The notes: generated by a model from the letters alone, not told the origin. A stretch of 49,295 nt of DNA from JAZGHN01 sp964496725 (GCA_964496725.1 CAZCAS010000001.1:1-49295); one strand, 5' to 3'. Counted from the first letter of the stretch, positions 41,839 through 49,295 are shown. Made by a program: numbers and translations.

Positions 41839-42419
41839 AAGTACTTGGCATTGCCGGTAGCCCGCGGCGGGGTGGCAATACCGACCTATTGCTGGCTGAG
41901 GTTATGAAAGGTGCTGCCAGCAAGAGGGCTGAAGTCAAGACCATCGTCCTTAACGACCTCGATATCACCCCCTGCCAGCACTGTGATGCCTGTCTGAAGA
42001 AGGGCGAGTGTCGGATAAAGGATGATATGCAGATGGTTTACCGTGAGCTTGAGGAGGCAGACCGTATAGTTTTGGCTTCCCCTCTCCAGTTTTTGGGTCC
42101 CTCAGCTCAGACGAAGGCTATGATTGACCGTTGTCAGGCACGGTGGGCGAGGAAATACGTGCTTAAAATGCCGCCACTGGGCGATAATCGGGAGAGAAAG
42201 GGGCTATTTATCTCCGTTGGCGGGCTAAAGCTGGCTGATATGTTTGAGCCGTCACTGGCTATAGTCAGGGCTTGGTTCAAGGTGCTAAATATCGCTTACC
42301 TTGGAGCACTAACATTCCCGGGGGTAGATGGGAGGGGGGCTATAGCCAAACACCCCGATGCCTTGAGGCAGGCGTTCCTTGCCGGGCAGAAGCTGGTGGA
42401 GGGTGCTAAAAATGAATAA
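41835..42419 (+). CDS. NADPH-dependent FMN reductase/iron-sulfur flavoprotein family
   Basis: A 194-aa flavodoxin-fold oxidoreductase. The FMN phosphate loop is GIAGSPRRGGNTDLLL at 5-20; CQHCDACLKKGEC (about 47-59) is the compact Cys cluster of iron-sulfur flavoproteins; SPLQFLGPSAQTKAMIDR is the usual FMN-contact region. The redox partner and role are unknown. The TTG start overlaps the ybeY TGA by four bases, so coupled translation is likely. A universal-stress-protein remnant follows. Confidence 0.88.
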   Translation: MKVLGIAGSPRRGGNTDLLLAEVMKGAASKRAEVKTIVLNDLDITPCQHCDACLKKGECRIKDDMQMVYRELEEADRIVLASPLQFLGPSAQTKAMIDRCQARWARKYVLKMPPLGDNRERKGLFISVGGLKLADMFEPSLAIVRAWFKVLNIAYLGALTFPGVDGRGAIAKHPDALRQAFLAGQKLVEGAKNE

Positions 42420-42423
42420 TCAA

Positions 42424-42580
42424 GATTAATGCGAAGCATTACGGAGCTGACCTTATCATTATGGCGAGCCATGGTCGGTCCGGTGTCAGCAGGTGGACTC
42501 ATGGCAGTGTCGCCGATAAGGTTTTCAGAGCCAGTAGCATCCCGGTTTTGATGGTGAGAGCACCAGTCGGCAAGTCTTGA
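42424..42580 (+). pseudogene. C-terminal remnant of a universal stress protein (UspA)
   Basis: About 45 codons in one frame read ADLIIMASHGRSGVSRWTHG...GSVADKVFRASSIPVLMVRAP, the ATP-binding G-2x-G-9x-G(S/T) tail of UspA-family proteins, ending in TGA at 42578-42580. The frame upstream is closed by TGA and contains no start that would give the rest of the domain; about the first 100 residues are missing. It directly follows the flavoprotein stop. A 5' deletion remnant. Confidence 0.82.
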
Positions 42581-42618
42581 GGGTGAAGGGATTAACCAGG
42601 CGAGCTCCTTGTCTCTAT

Positions 42619-42909
42619 TCAGAAGCGACTTTGTGGCTCCAGTCGTCTCATAACCTCGTTTTGCTCTAAGCCCCTGATGGCAATTAGCTTTCTCTTGCTG
42701 GTCATACCCTTTTCAATGGTCAGGCTGGACTTGCTTATCCCTAGGGTATCGCTGAGGAATTTGAGCAGCTCCTGATTGGCTTTCCCCTTTATGGGGGGTG
42801 CGGCGATCTTCAGGTAACACACCCCTTGCTCAAAGCGCGTTACCTTGTTTTGGCTGGCGTTAGGCTGGACTTGAATGGTAATGGTGGCTTGCTCTTCTTT
42901 CACCCTCAT
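42619..42909 (-). CDS. YggU/DUF167-family protein
   Basis: A 96-aa small protein of unknown function in the DUF167/YggU family: QVQPNASQNKV near the N-terminus, LKIAAPPIKGKANQELLKFLSDTLGISKSSLTI as the core (quoted in parts: APPIKGKAN, GISKSSLTI), followed by a GMTSKRK motif. GGGGG precedes the ATG. Encoded 9 bases after the pyrD stop in the same direction. Confidence 0.9.
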   Translation of the reverse strand: MRVKEEQATITIQVQPNASQNKVTRFEQGVCYLKIAAPPIKGKANQELLKFLSDTLGISKSSLTIEKGMTSKRKLIAIRGLEQNEVMRRLEPQSRF

Positions 42910-42918
42910 ATCCCCCTG

Positions 42919-43869
42919 CTATCGGGCGACTCCAGTAAGCTCGGCTATGTCCTCTATTCCCTCTTTTTTCATAAATTGCTCCAGTCCTTCGAGGACATCA
43001 AGGTGGACGCGAGGGTTGGTGAAGCCGGCGACGCCTACCTGGATGGCGCTGGCGCCAGCCATGATGAACTCTATGGCATCGCTGGCGGTGGTGATGCCGC
43101 CACAGCCGATAACCGGTATTTCCACCGCTTTGGCTATCTCATATACCATATATAGTGCCACTGGTTTGATTGCTGGTCCGGAGAGCCCTCCGGTTATGTT
43201 GCCCAGCAGGGGTTTGCGACGGGGGATATCAATGACCATGCCCTTTATGGTGTTTATGGCTGAGATGGCATCGGCTCCAGCTTCAGCCACACATACGGCG
43301 GTTTCGGCTATATCGCTGGTGTGTGGGGTTAACTTGACTAGTACTGGCAGAGAGGTGGCTCTTTTGACGGCTGCGGTTACCTCGGCAGCCAGCCCGGGCT
43401 CACTGCCAAACTCAATGCCGCCAGCCTTTAGGTTAGGGCAGCCGATGTTTACTTCGATAGCACTGACTCCGGCTGCCCTGTCAAGCTTACTTGCCAGTTG
43501 GGCGTAATGGTCAGCGGTTTCGCCGGCGATATTGACGATAACCGGCACCTGCCAACCTGCCCATATTGGTGCCTTTTCCTTGAGCAAAGCGTCAACGCCG
43601 ATGTTCTGCATCCCGATGGAATTGAGTACGCCGCAGGCTGTTTCGGCAACCCTGGGCTGAGGATTGCCCTCCCTGGGTTCCAGGGTGGTTCCTTTGCATA
43701 CAATAGCCCCTAGCCTTTGGATATCAAAAAGGCAGCTATACTCGGTCCCATAGCCAAAGGTGCCTGAAGCCGTCATCACGGGATTGGCTAGTAACAAGCC
43801 CGATTTATGTTTTGGTGCTAATTGAACTGAGAGGTTCGTAGCCAGCTCCTTATGCCGGTTTATGTGCAT
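42919..43869 (-). CDS. pyrD: Dihydroorotate dehydrogenase (class 1B-like catalytic subunit)
   Basis: Oxidises dihydroorotate to orotate. 316 aa as written. FMN barrel motifs: NPVMTASGTFGYG, EVNIGCPNLKAGG with the catalytic Cys of the 1B type, LVKLTPH, and IGCGGITTASDAIEFIMAGASAIQVG (parts). pyrK, the usual 1B partner, is not in the window. The first residues MHINRHKELA are doubtful: the ATG at 43869 is inside a perfect TATAAT -10 box, so the real start may be downstream. yggU follows. Confidence 0.93.
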   Translation of the reverse strand: MHINRHKELATNLSVQLAPKHKSGLLLANPVMTASGTFGYGTEYSCLFDIQRLGAIVCKGTTLEPREGNPQPRVAETACGVLNSIGMQNIGVDALLKEKAPIWAGWQVPVIVNIAGETADHYAQLASKLDRAAGVSAIEVNIGCPNLKAGGIEFGSEPGLAAEVTAAVKRATSLPVLVKLTPHTSDIAETAVCVAEAGADAISAINTIKGMVIDIPRRKPLLGNITGGLSGPAIKPVALYMVYEIAKAVEIPVIGCGGITTASDAIEFIMAGASAIQVGVAGFTNPRVHLDVLEGLEQFMKKEGIEDIAELTGVAR

Positions 43870-43896
43870 TATAGGCTATGGGTGGTGGTGTAGCAA
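43868..43896 (-). promoter_or_regulatory. Promoter of pyrD overlapping its annotated start
   Basis: On the minus strand: TTGCTA (43896-43891), 17 bases, TATAAT (43873-43868). Strong match, but the -10 shares bases with the ATG. Confidence 0.5.
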
Positions 43897-44046
43897 CTTC
43901 TCCCTTGCGAGGGTTGACAGGCCTTGAGGAAGCATTTGAGCCTTAGGCATTGAGCACGCAATAGAGGATCGGCGTCTGGTGTTTTACTTTTCCGTATCAA
44001 AACTGCTGGCGTGGCAAAGCACCTTGCCTCTTAGGGCAAACTAGCA

Positions 44047-44346
44047 TTATCTTCTCGGTCTGGCTTTGTTGTAACAATCTCTGCAGTACACCGGTCTGTC
44101 TTCGCGGGGCTGGAACGGTACTTCGGTCTCTTTGCCGCATTCAGCGCATACCGCTGGGAACATCTGGCGCTGAGAGCTGTAGGCACCGTTTCCATAGCGC
44201 TCTGACTTCCTTGCCTGGCGGCATGATGGACAGCGCTTCGGCTCATTGGTGTATCCCTTAGATTGGAAGAAACGCTGTTCCTCAGCAGTGAAAGTGAAGC
44301 TGTTGCCGCAGTCTGAGCACTGCAAGGACTTGTCCTGAAAATCCAT
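44047..44346 (-). CDS. CxxC zinc-ribbon protein, 99 aa
   Basis: A small soluble protein with four CxxC pairs: CSDC, CPSC, CAEC and CRDC, spaced as two zinc ribbons of the CxxC-x17-CxxC type, with the segment FTFTAEEQRFFQSKGYTNEPKRC typical of the zf-trcl family. Function is unknown; nucleic acid binding is plausible given the basic tail KARPRR. Stands alone, flanked by intergenic gaps of 177 bases (43870-44046) and 133 bases (44347-44479) in which I see no gene. Codon use is normal. Confidence 0.85.
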   Translation of the reverse strand: MDFQDKSLQCSDCGNSFTFTAEEQRFFQSKGYTNEPKRCPSCRQARKSERYGNGAYSSQRQMFPAVCAECGKETEVPFQPREDRPVYCRDCYNKARPRR

Positions 44347-44479
44347 GGATGCCCTCCTCTATTTATTCGGTAGCTAGAGTTAGGTCATCCACCATTCAGA
44401 GAATCTGTGCCGATTCACAGGACATCAAGGAGCCCTGATTTAACCAAGTGTGTAGCGACCTGAACTGAAACTACGGCAC

Positions 44480-45139
44480 TTAGCATATGCGACAGTGATT
44501 GCCTTTGTCAACTCTATCTGTGGTTAATTTATTGGGGGTAGCCCTGATGAAGAGGAGAGGGAACACTATATCGCTGGTACAGCAGGGGAGCCAGACGGCA
44601 AGGAATAAGAATGCGAAAATAATGGGAAGTATAACCCAGCTTACTGTCGCGCCCAGTGCCATAATGATGTGGAATAGTGATGCCCAGGTGCTTAACAGCA
44701 CATGTCCATAGTGGGGGAGCTTGGTGGTGGGTTTCCGATAGGCAATGGCAATGCCCACAAATGCAGCCGGGATGGTCAGCAACGGTTCTTCAATAAAGCC
44801 GATGTGAATCCCCCTGTTTCCCAGACCGAGGAGGGTTTCTCCCAGATAGGGGATTATGGAGTCGCTCAGGGTAGCTATGCCCACAGAGCCAAAGTAGCCG
44901 ATTAAAATTGCTCTCCACGTTCTGCTGGTGCTGTATTTTCTATATATAGCTGTGGTCACCAGGGCGCTCAAGGCGATGTGGGTGGGGTGCAGGATGTAGA
45001 AAACGGTGTAGGAAGCCTGTGAAACCTGGGGGAGGGTGTTACCGAAGACTATTATCAGCATGATGGCGATGCCGGTAGCGGCACCAGTGGCGGTGAATGG
45101 GGCATGATGTCTTAGCTCTTCGGCTATTCGTCTGAGCAT
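44480..45139 (-). CDS. Polytopic membrane protein of unknown function, downstream of a Fur regulator
   Basis: A 219-aa protein with about six hydrophobic segments (roughly 20-38, 44-65, 72-95, 118-133, 146-164, 170-190). Several His residues lie at helix ends (HPTHIALS, PHYGHVLL, SLFHIIMALG), and the C-terminal part has CCTSDIVFP and a final CRIC. I do not recognise the family. It starts 36 bases downstream of the second Fur-family gene, in the same direction, so is probably in its operon and metal-regulated; a metal transport or sensing role is only an inference. Confidence 0.7.
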   Translation of the reverse strand: MLRRIAEELRHHAPFTATGAATGIAIMLIIVFGNTLPQVSQASYTVFYILHPTHIALSALVTTAIYRKYSTSRTWRAILIGYFGSVGIATLSDSIIPYLGETLLGLGNRGIHIGFIEEPLLTIPAAFVGIAIAYRKPTTKLPHYGHVLLSTWASLFHIIMALGATVSWVILPIIFAFLFLAVWLPCCTSDIVFPLLFIRATPNKLTTDRVDKGNHCRIC

Positions 45140-45175
45140 TTTCCCTGCACCTGATGACAGAAAATAACTACCGTA

Positions 45176-45604
45176 TTACTCTTTCCGGCAGGCTTGACAG
45201 AGACCAGTGAATTCAAGCAGGTTGTCTTCGATGGCGAAGCCAGTCTCACGGGACAGCCTCCGTTCCAATTCGCTAAAGTCATAGCCGCTGAAGTCAACGA
45301 CCTTCCCGCAGTTTGAGCATATCAGGTGGTGGTGGCGCTCTGAGTCGGCGGCGGTGTAACTGCGGCAGCTGCCTCCAGCGTGCAACTCGCAGATAAGTCC
45401 CAGCTTGGTGAGGAGGGCCAGGGTTCGATAAATGGTTACCAGCCCGATATCGGGGTGCTCCTGGCGCACCTTCTCGTATATATCAGCAGGGGTAAGATGG
45501 TCCGGGCTGGAGGAGATTGCCTGAATCACCGCCCAGCGCTGGGGGGTGAACTTATGGCCGTGCCGTCTCAGTGTGGCGCCTATCTTTTTCTCTGAGAATC
45601 TCAT
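45176..45604 (-). CDS. Fur-family metal-responsive regulator (second copy)
   Basis: A 142-aa Fur/Zur/PerR-type repressor. The winged helix shows HKFTPQRWAVIQAISSS and IGLVTIYRTLALLTKLGLI; metal motifs are ERHHHLICSNCGKVVDF and LCQACRKE (two CxxC pairs, structural zinc). The ATG at 45604 is preferred, with CAGG five bases upstream; a TTG at 45616 would add four residues. The promoter carries a palindrome over its -10 box, so autoregulation is likely. Metal specificity is undetermined; sequence differs clearly from the regulator at 36.0 kb. Confidence 0.92.
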   Translation of the reverse strand: MRFSEKKIGATLRRHGHKFTPQRWAVIQAISSSPDHLTPADIYEKVRQEHPDIGLVTIYRTLALLTKLGLICELHAGGSCRSYTAADSERHHHLICSNCGKVVDFSGYDFSELERRLSRETGFAIEDNLLEFTGLCQACRKE

Positions 45605-45627
45605 TTCAGCCTGCAAATGAAAAATAT

Positions 45628-45642
45628 TATCATTTAATGATA
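45628..45642. promoter_or_regulatory. Palindromic operator (7-1-7) at the second fur gene
   Basis: TATCATT-T-AATGATA, perfect 7-1-7 inverted repeat, the architecture of Fur/PerR/Zur boxes. It overlaps the -10 hexamer of the fur promoter. Confidence 0.75.
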
Positions 45643-45666
45643 CAGAGGGTCAGTCCTTGCTGTCAA
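45637..45666 (-). promoter_or_regulatory. Promoter of the second fur gene
   Basis: On the minus strand: TTGACA (45666-45661), 18 bases, TATCAT (45642-45637). The -10 is inside the 7-1-7 palindrome. Confidence 0.65.
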
Positions 45667-45684
45667 ATTTTCGCCCACTCTCTT

Positions 45685-45714
45685 TTGAGGCGCTGATTTT
45701 GGCTGTGCTATAAT
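45685..45714 (+). promoter_or_regulatory. Promoter of prfA-prmC
   Basis: TTGAGG (45685-45690), 18 bases, TATAAT (45709-45714), with transcription starting about 16 bases before the GTG. Confidence 0.6.
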
Positions 45715-45736
45715 TATCTGACTAGGGGGTATAACC

Positions 45737-46807
45737 GTGTTTAACCAGCTTGAGAAGATAGAGAAGCGTTACCATGAGCTAGAGCAGCAGATGGCTAATC
45801 CCGAAATAGCATCTGACCTGCACAGGTTACAGGCGCTGGCTCAGGAGAAAGCCGGTATTGAGGATGTGGTGGCCAAGTACGGTGAGTATAAAGTCGCCTC
45901 TAGGTCGCTGGAGGAGACAAAGGCGATGTTGGATGAGGAGCTGGATGAGGATATGGTGGCTTTGGCTAAGCAGGAGATAGAGAGCCTGGAGTCGAAGCTA
46001 GACCGACTGACTGAGGAGCTAAAATTGGCCCTGTTGCCCAAGGACCCCAATGACGAAAAAGACATTATCATGGAGATTCGGGCTGGGGCTGGTGGTGATG
46101 AAGCCGGGCTATTTGCCGCTGACCTCTTCCGTATGTACACCCGGTATGCCCAGTCTAAGGGCTGGGGTGTTGATGTGATTAGTGCTAATGAAAGCGGCAT
46201 TGGTAGCTATAAGGAAATCATCTTTGAGATAAAGGGCAAAGGCGCTTTCAGCCGATTGAAGTATGAGAGGGGGGTTCATCGGGTGCAGCGGGTGCCTGCT
46301 ACTGAGACGGTGGGTAGGATTCATACCTCGACGGCCACAGTGGCTGTTCTTCCCGAGGCGGATGAGGTGGAGGTATCTATCGATCCTGACGACCTGAAAA
46401 TTGATACCTTCCGCAGCCACGGGGCGGGGGGGCAGCATGTGGATAAGGTGTCCTCCGCTGTCCGCATCACCCATTTGCCTACAGGCATCGTGGCTTCCTG
46501 CCAGGACGAGCGTTCACAGCGCAGTAATAAGGTGAAAGCGATGGCGTTGCTCCGAGCTCGACTGCTGGATATTGAGCAGCGTCAGAAGGAAGAGGAAGAG
46601 GCCAGAGAGCGTCGTTCTCAGGTAGGCACTGGTCACCGTTCTGAGAAGATAAGAACATATAATTTTCATCAAGACCGCGTTTCCGACCACCGTATTAACC
46701 TGACCATCCGTAACCTTCCCCGAATCCTGGAGGGAGACCTGGATGGAATTATCGATGCCCTGACGGCTAGCGACCAGATGAAACAGTTGGAGGGGCGGGC
46801 GGAATGA
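45737..46807 (+). CDS. prfA: Peptide chain release factor 1
   Basis: Terminates translation at UAA and UAG. 356 aa, standard length. The catalytic GGQ lies in SHGAGGQHVDKVSSAVRIT near residue 233, which distinguishes class-I RFs. The codon-recognition PxT tripeptide is in the preceding domain (VPATETVGRIHTS). The GTG start has AGGGGG upstream. Its stop overlaps the prmC ATG by four bases, matching the usual prfA-prmC pair. Confidence 0.97.
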   Translation: MFNQLEKIEKRYHELEQQMANPEIASDLHRLQALAQEKAGIEDVVAKYGEYKVASRSLEETKAMLDEELDEDMVALAKQEIESLESKLDRLTEELKLALLPKDPNDEKDIIMEIRAGAGGDEAGLFAADLFRMYTRYAQSKGWGVDVISANESGIGSYKEIIFEIKGKGAFSRLKYERGVHRVQRVPATETVGRIHTSTATVAVLPEADEVEVSIDPDDLKIDTFRSHGAGGQHVDKVSSAVRITHLPTGIVASCQDERSQRSNKVKAMALLRARLLDIEQRQKEEEEARERRSQVGTGHRSEKIRTYNFHQDRVSDHRINLTIRNLPRILEGDLDGIIDALTASDQMKQLEGRAE

Positions 46808-47670
46808 CCCTGAAACAGGCTCTTCATCATGCTCGGGAGATTCTTGTTGCGCATGATATTGAAGAAGCTCAGCTGGAGTGCGAGCTGTTGCTGAGGGAAG
46901 CTTTAGGGATAGGCCGGGTTCAGTTATATCTAAATCTCGATAGTGAACTGGGCTCCAAGGAGCAGGAGTTCTGGCGCCTGATTGAGCGCCGTCTCAGCGG
47001 TGAGCCGATAGCCTACATCATGGGGCGCCGCGAGTTCTATGGCCTTGATTTCTGTGTTGCCCCCGGCGTGTTCATCCCCCGACCGGAGAGTGAGTTGCTG
47101 GTGGAGCAGGCTGTCAAGCTGGCTCAAAATCATACTGTATCCACCGTGGCGGAGGTCGGTACCGGTTGCGGCGCCATCGCCATCAGCCTAGCGTTAAATC
47201 TCCCCCGGGCAAAGGTCTATGCCGTTGATATATCCGCTTCTGCTCTCAAGGTTGCCCAATCTAACTGCCAGAAACACGGCGTGGCAGATAGGGTTTGTCT
47301 TCTTCGGGGCGATATGCTCGAGCCGTTGCCTGAGTCGGTTGACCTCATAGTGGCTAACCTGCCCTATGTGAAGGAGATGGAATTGCCCCAGCTAGGTTCG
47401 GCAGGTTTTGAGCCGTTGCTGGCGTTAAATGGGGGTTGGGACGGGCTGGACAAGATACGGCAGCTATGCCAACAGGCAGGCGATAGGCTTTGTCCTCAGG
47501 GCTCTCTGCTTCTGGAGATAGGGCAGGGGCAGGGGGGGTCAGTAACCAGCCTGTTACATCGCCTGTTCCCCTCAGCCGAGTTAGAAGTATTGCCCGATTT
47601 AAGTGGCATAGACCGTGTGGTAAGCCTGACCCTCACCGCTGCCGGAGAGTCGTCGTTAGCGGTTTCTTAG
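46804..47670 (+). CDS. prmC: Release factor glutamine methyltransferase
   Basis: Methylates the GGQ glutamine of release factors, consistent with its coupling to prfA. 288 aa. N-terminal helical domain, YIMGRREFYGLDF and the SAM-binding VAEVGTGCGAIAI (about 115-127). The substrate motif usually written NPPY reads NLPY (Asn185-Leu186-Pro187-Tyr188). The stop interlocks with that of the convergent EF-G gene. Confidence 0.93.
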   Translation: MTLKQALHHAREILVAHDIEEAQLECELLLREALGIGRVQLYLNLDSELGSKEQEFWRLIERRLSGEPIAYIMGRREFYGLDFCVAPGVFIPRPESELLVEQAVKLAQNHTVSTVAEVGTGCGAIAISLALNLPRAKVYAVDISASALKVAQSNCQKHGVADRVCLLRGDMLEPLPESVDLIVANLPYVKEMELPQLGSAGFEPLLALNGGWDGLDKIRQLCQQAGDRLCPQGSLLLEIGQGQGGSVTSLLHRLFPSAELEVLPDLSGIDRVVSLTLTAAGESSLAVS

Positions 47671-49295
47671 TCCTTCTTGGCTTGCCTTTCCGCAGTAATC
47701 TTCTGGGTGATGTTGGGGGGTGCCTCCTCATAGTGGCTGAACTCAACAGTGAATGTCCCTCTCCCCTGAGTTATCGATTTCAGGTCTATGGTATAGCGCA
47801 TAATCTCAGCCTGGGGCACCTGGGCTTCAATAACATTGCTGCCATCCTCAGGGTTCATTCCCAGAACCTTGGCCCGTTTGCCATTAAGGTCGCCGATGAT
47901 ATCGCCGGTGAACTCCTCAGGAACCCGCACCTTGATGTTCACTATCGGTTCGAGGAGGATGGGTTGCCCATCGGCTAAACCCTTCTTCACCGCTCCTGCA
48001 CCGGCAATCTTGAAACATATGTCCGAGGAATCAACCGGGTGGAAGCTACCATCGTAGACTATTATCCTTATGTCCACCACTGGATAGTGGGCCAACACCC
48101 CTTCTTTTCGGGCCTCGTTGACACCCTTCTCTACCGACGGGATGTAATTCCTGGGTATCCTCCCGCCTACCACCTTATCGACGAACTCGTGGCCGCTGCC
48201 CCGGGGCAGAGGCTCTAGCTCCAGCATGACATGGCCATATTGACCGTGTCCTCCGGTTTGTTTCTTGTGCTTGTATTCAGCCTTGACCGATGTGGTGATA
48301 GTCTCTTTGTAGGGAACCTCGGGGGTTTCCAGGTCTACCTGGACGCCGAATTTGCGCGACATCTTCTCGGCGGCTACTTCAAGGTGGGTCTCGCCGAGTC
48401 CAGAGAGGATGGTCTCTCCTGTGTCGGCATCCCTGTGGACACGAAGGGTGGGGTCTTCCTCGGTTATCCGGGTTAATGATGGCCCCAGCTTGTCCACATC
48501 GCCCTTACTCTTGGGGTGTATCGCTCCGCTGAACACCGGGTCGGGGAATTGGGTGGGGGTGATGAGCATCGGCTTCTCGCGGCTGGTCAATGTGTTCCCG
48601 GTGCTGGTTACATTCAGTTTGGCTACCGCCCCGATGTCTCCCGCTGCGACCTTGTCTACCGGTTCCTGGTTTTTGCCTCTCAGGCTAAATAGCTGGCCTA
48701 TGCGCTCCGTCTCTCCCTGGGAGGCGTTCCACACCTGAGAGTTACTCCCGAGGGTGCCGTTGTAGACTCTGAAGTAGGTAAGTTTGCCTACATATGGGTC
48801 GGCGCTGGTCTTGAAGACGAGGGCGGCTAACGGGCCATCCTGGGAGGGCTTAATCCGCTGTTCCTGCTTGCCTGAATCGCCAGCGATGGCTACCTCTTTC
48901 TCCGCAGGCGATGGCAGATAGGTGGGGATGATGTCCAGCAGCTCGCTGATTCCTATACTCTTTAACGCTGAGCCGACCAAAACGGGCACAATCTTGCCCT
49001 CGGCTACAGCCTGTCGTAGTCCTTTGCCCACTTCCTCCGCGGTGAGCTCCTCACCGCCCAGGTACTTCTCAATGAGCTTATCGTCGATTTCAGCTACCCC
49101 CTCTATCAGTTTCTGCCGAAAGGACTCGACCTTGTCTGCCACTGACGAGGGTATCTCGGCTTCCTTTGCCGGAGAGCCGATATAGGCTTTCATTGCCAGC
49201 AGGTCGACTATCCCCTGGAAGTCAGTCTGGGCGCCGATGGGCAGCTGGAGAGGCAGGCATTTGTGACCGAACTTCGATTGAATCTGGTCGAGGGT
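47667..49295 (-). CDS. fusA: Elongation factor G-like translational GTPase, 5' end outside window
   Basis: Only the C-terminal 542 residues lie in the window; the reading frame stays open to base 49295, so the GTP-binding motifs are outside. Domain II (LAALVFKTSADPYVGKLTYFRVYNGTL), domain III (TRITEEDPTL... SGLGETHLEVAAEKM), domain IV (KKQTGGHGQYGHVMLEL; PVDSSDICFKIAG) and domain V (GDIIGDLNGKRAKVLGM) are clear. The pattern fits the EF-G-like subgroup seen beside canonical EF-G in several phyla; canonical EF-G cannot be excluded. Convergent with prmC, stops interlocked. Confidence 0.9.
   Translation of the reverse strand, partial: TLDQIQSKFGHKCLPLQLPIGAQTDFQGIVDLLAMKAYIGSPAKEAEIPSSVADKVESFRQKLIEGVAEIDDKLIEKYLGGEELTAEEVGKGLRQAVAEGKIVPVLVGSALKSIGISELLDIIPTYLPSPAEKEVAIAGDSGKQEQRIKPSQDGPLAALVFKTSADPYVGKLTYFRVYNGTLGSNSQVWNASQGETERIGQLFSLRGKNQEPVDKVAAGDIGAVAKLNVTSTGNTLTSREKPMLITPTQFPDPVFSGAIHPKSKGDVDKLGPSLTRITEEDPTLRVHRDADTGETILSGLGETHLEVAAEKMSRKFGVQVDLETPEVPYKETITTSVKAEYKHKKQTGGHGQYGHVMLELEPLPRGSGHEFVDKVVGGRIPRNYIPSVEKGVNEARKEGVLAHYPVVDIRIIVYDGSFHPVDSSDICFKIAGAGAVKKGLADGQPILLEPIVNIKVRVPEEFTGDIIGDLNGKRAKVLGMNPEDGSNVIEAQVPQAEIMRYTIDLKSITQGRGTFTVEFSHYEEAPPNITQKITAERQAKKD

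Noticed and set aside
1..49295. CRISPR arrays, insertion sequences, prophage or plasmid genes
   Set aside because: No regularly spaced repeats, transposase or phage genes were seen in the reading of the window.

Overview
This is a 49.3 kb stretch of ordinary, gene-dense bacterial chromosome, most likely from a Dehalococcoidia-type member of the Chloroflexota. The gene content supports this, especially a dnaA region flanked by gyrA on one side and gyrB-hisS-rel on the other. From memory this resembles the origin-proximal layout of Dehalococcoides. An ECF-type cobalt/nickel importer and a Gram-positive-type SOS box also fit. No rRNA operon, CRISPR array, insertion sequence or prophage was seen. 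There are three tRNA genes (Glu-TTC, Pro-CGG, Ser-GCT). Non-ATG starts, particularly TTG after a strong Shine-Dalgarno, are frequent.

Layout. 1-9.3 kb: the end of a K+ channel/RCK protein, argC, an unknown small protein, an MFS transporter convergent with a VTT/DedA-like membrane protein, tRNA-Glu, a HIT hydrolase divergent from an MBL-fold hydrolase, a radical-SAM protein and hisH-hisF. 9.4-17.2 kb (mostly minus strand): gyrA, a TPR protein, lysC, an ApgM-type phosphomutase (possibly the homoserine kinase), tRNA-Pro, mazG and fmt. 17.2-19.1 kb: dnaA with AT-rich, repeat-bearing flanks. Base composition on the plus strand changes here from C-rich to G-rich, so this is the probable replication origin. 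19.1-28.9 kb: obg-nadD-pyrE, gyrB, hisS, rel, rpsT, lexA with its own SOS box, and a class II aldolase. 28.9-35.9 kb: ilvE, an MscS channel with a zinc-ribbon tail, a doubly frameshifted dinB, a second broken gene, pyrF, folC, a small Cys protein, an FmdB-like zinc ribbon and dtd. 36.0-39.0 kb: a Fur-family regulator followed by cbiM, a PDGLE/CbiN-like gene, cbiQ and cbiO. 39.0-49.3 kb: nadC, miaB, tRNA-Ser, ybeY, a flavoprotein, a universal-stress-protein remnant, yggU, pyrD, a CxxC zinc protein, a membrane protein with a second Fur regulator under a palindromic operator, prfA-prmC and an EF-G-like GTPase cut by the window end.

Most genes are housekeeping: replication (dnaA, gyrA, gyrB), stringent response (rel), SOS (lexA, dinB), translation (fmt, rpsT, hisS, prfA, prmC, miaB, dtd, ybeY, EF-G), pyrimidines (pyrD, pyrE, pyrF), NAD (nadC, nadD), amino acids (argC, hisHF, lysC, ilvE) and folate (folC). 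I did not find an unmistakable new system. The strongest leads are a DnaA whose DNA-recognition signature lacks the usual Asp-His-Thr, next to a candidate origin with non-standard repeats; a Rel enzyme with unusual residues in both catalytic halves; a YbeY lacking its third zinc histidine; recent gene decay around dinB; and a Fur-plus-membrane-protein cassette of unknown function. Many promoters share a TTGC-type -35 element with 17-bp spacing to TATAAT.
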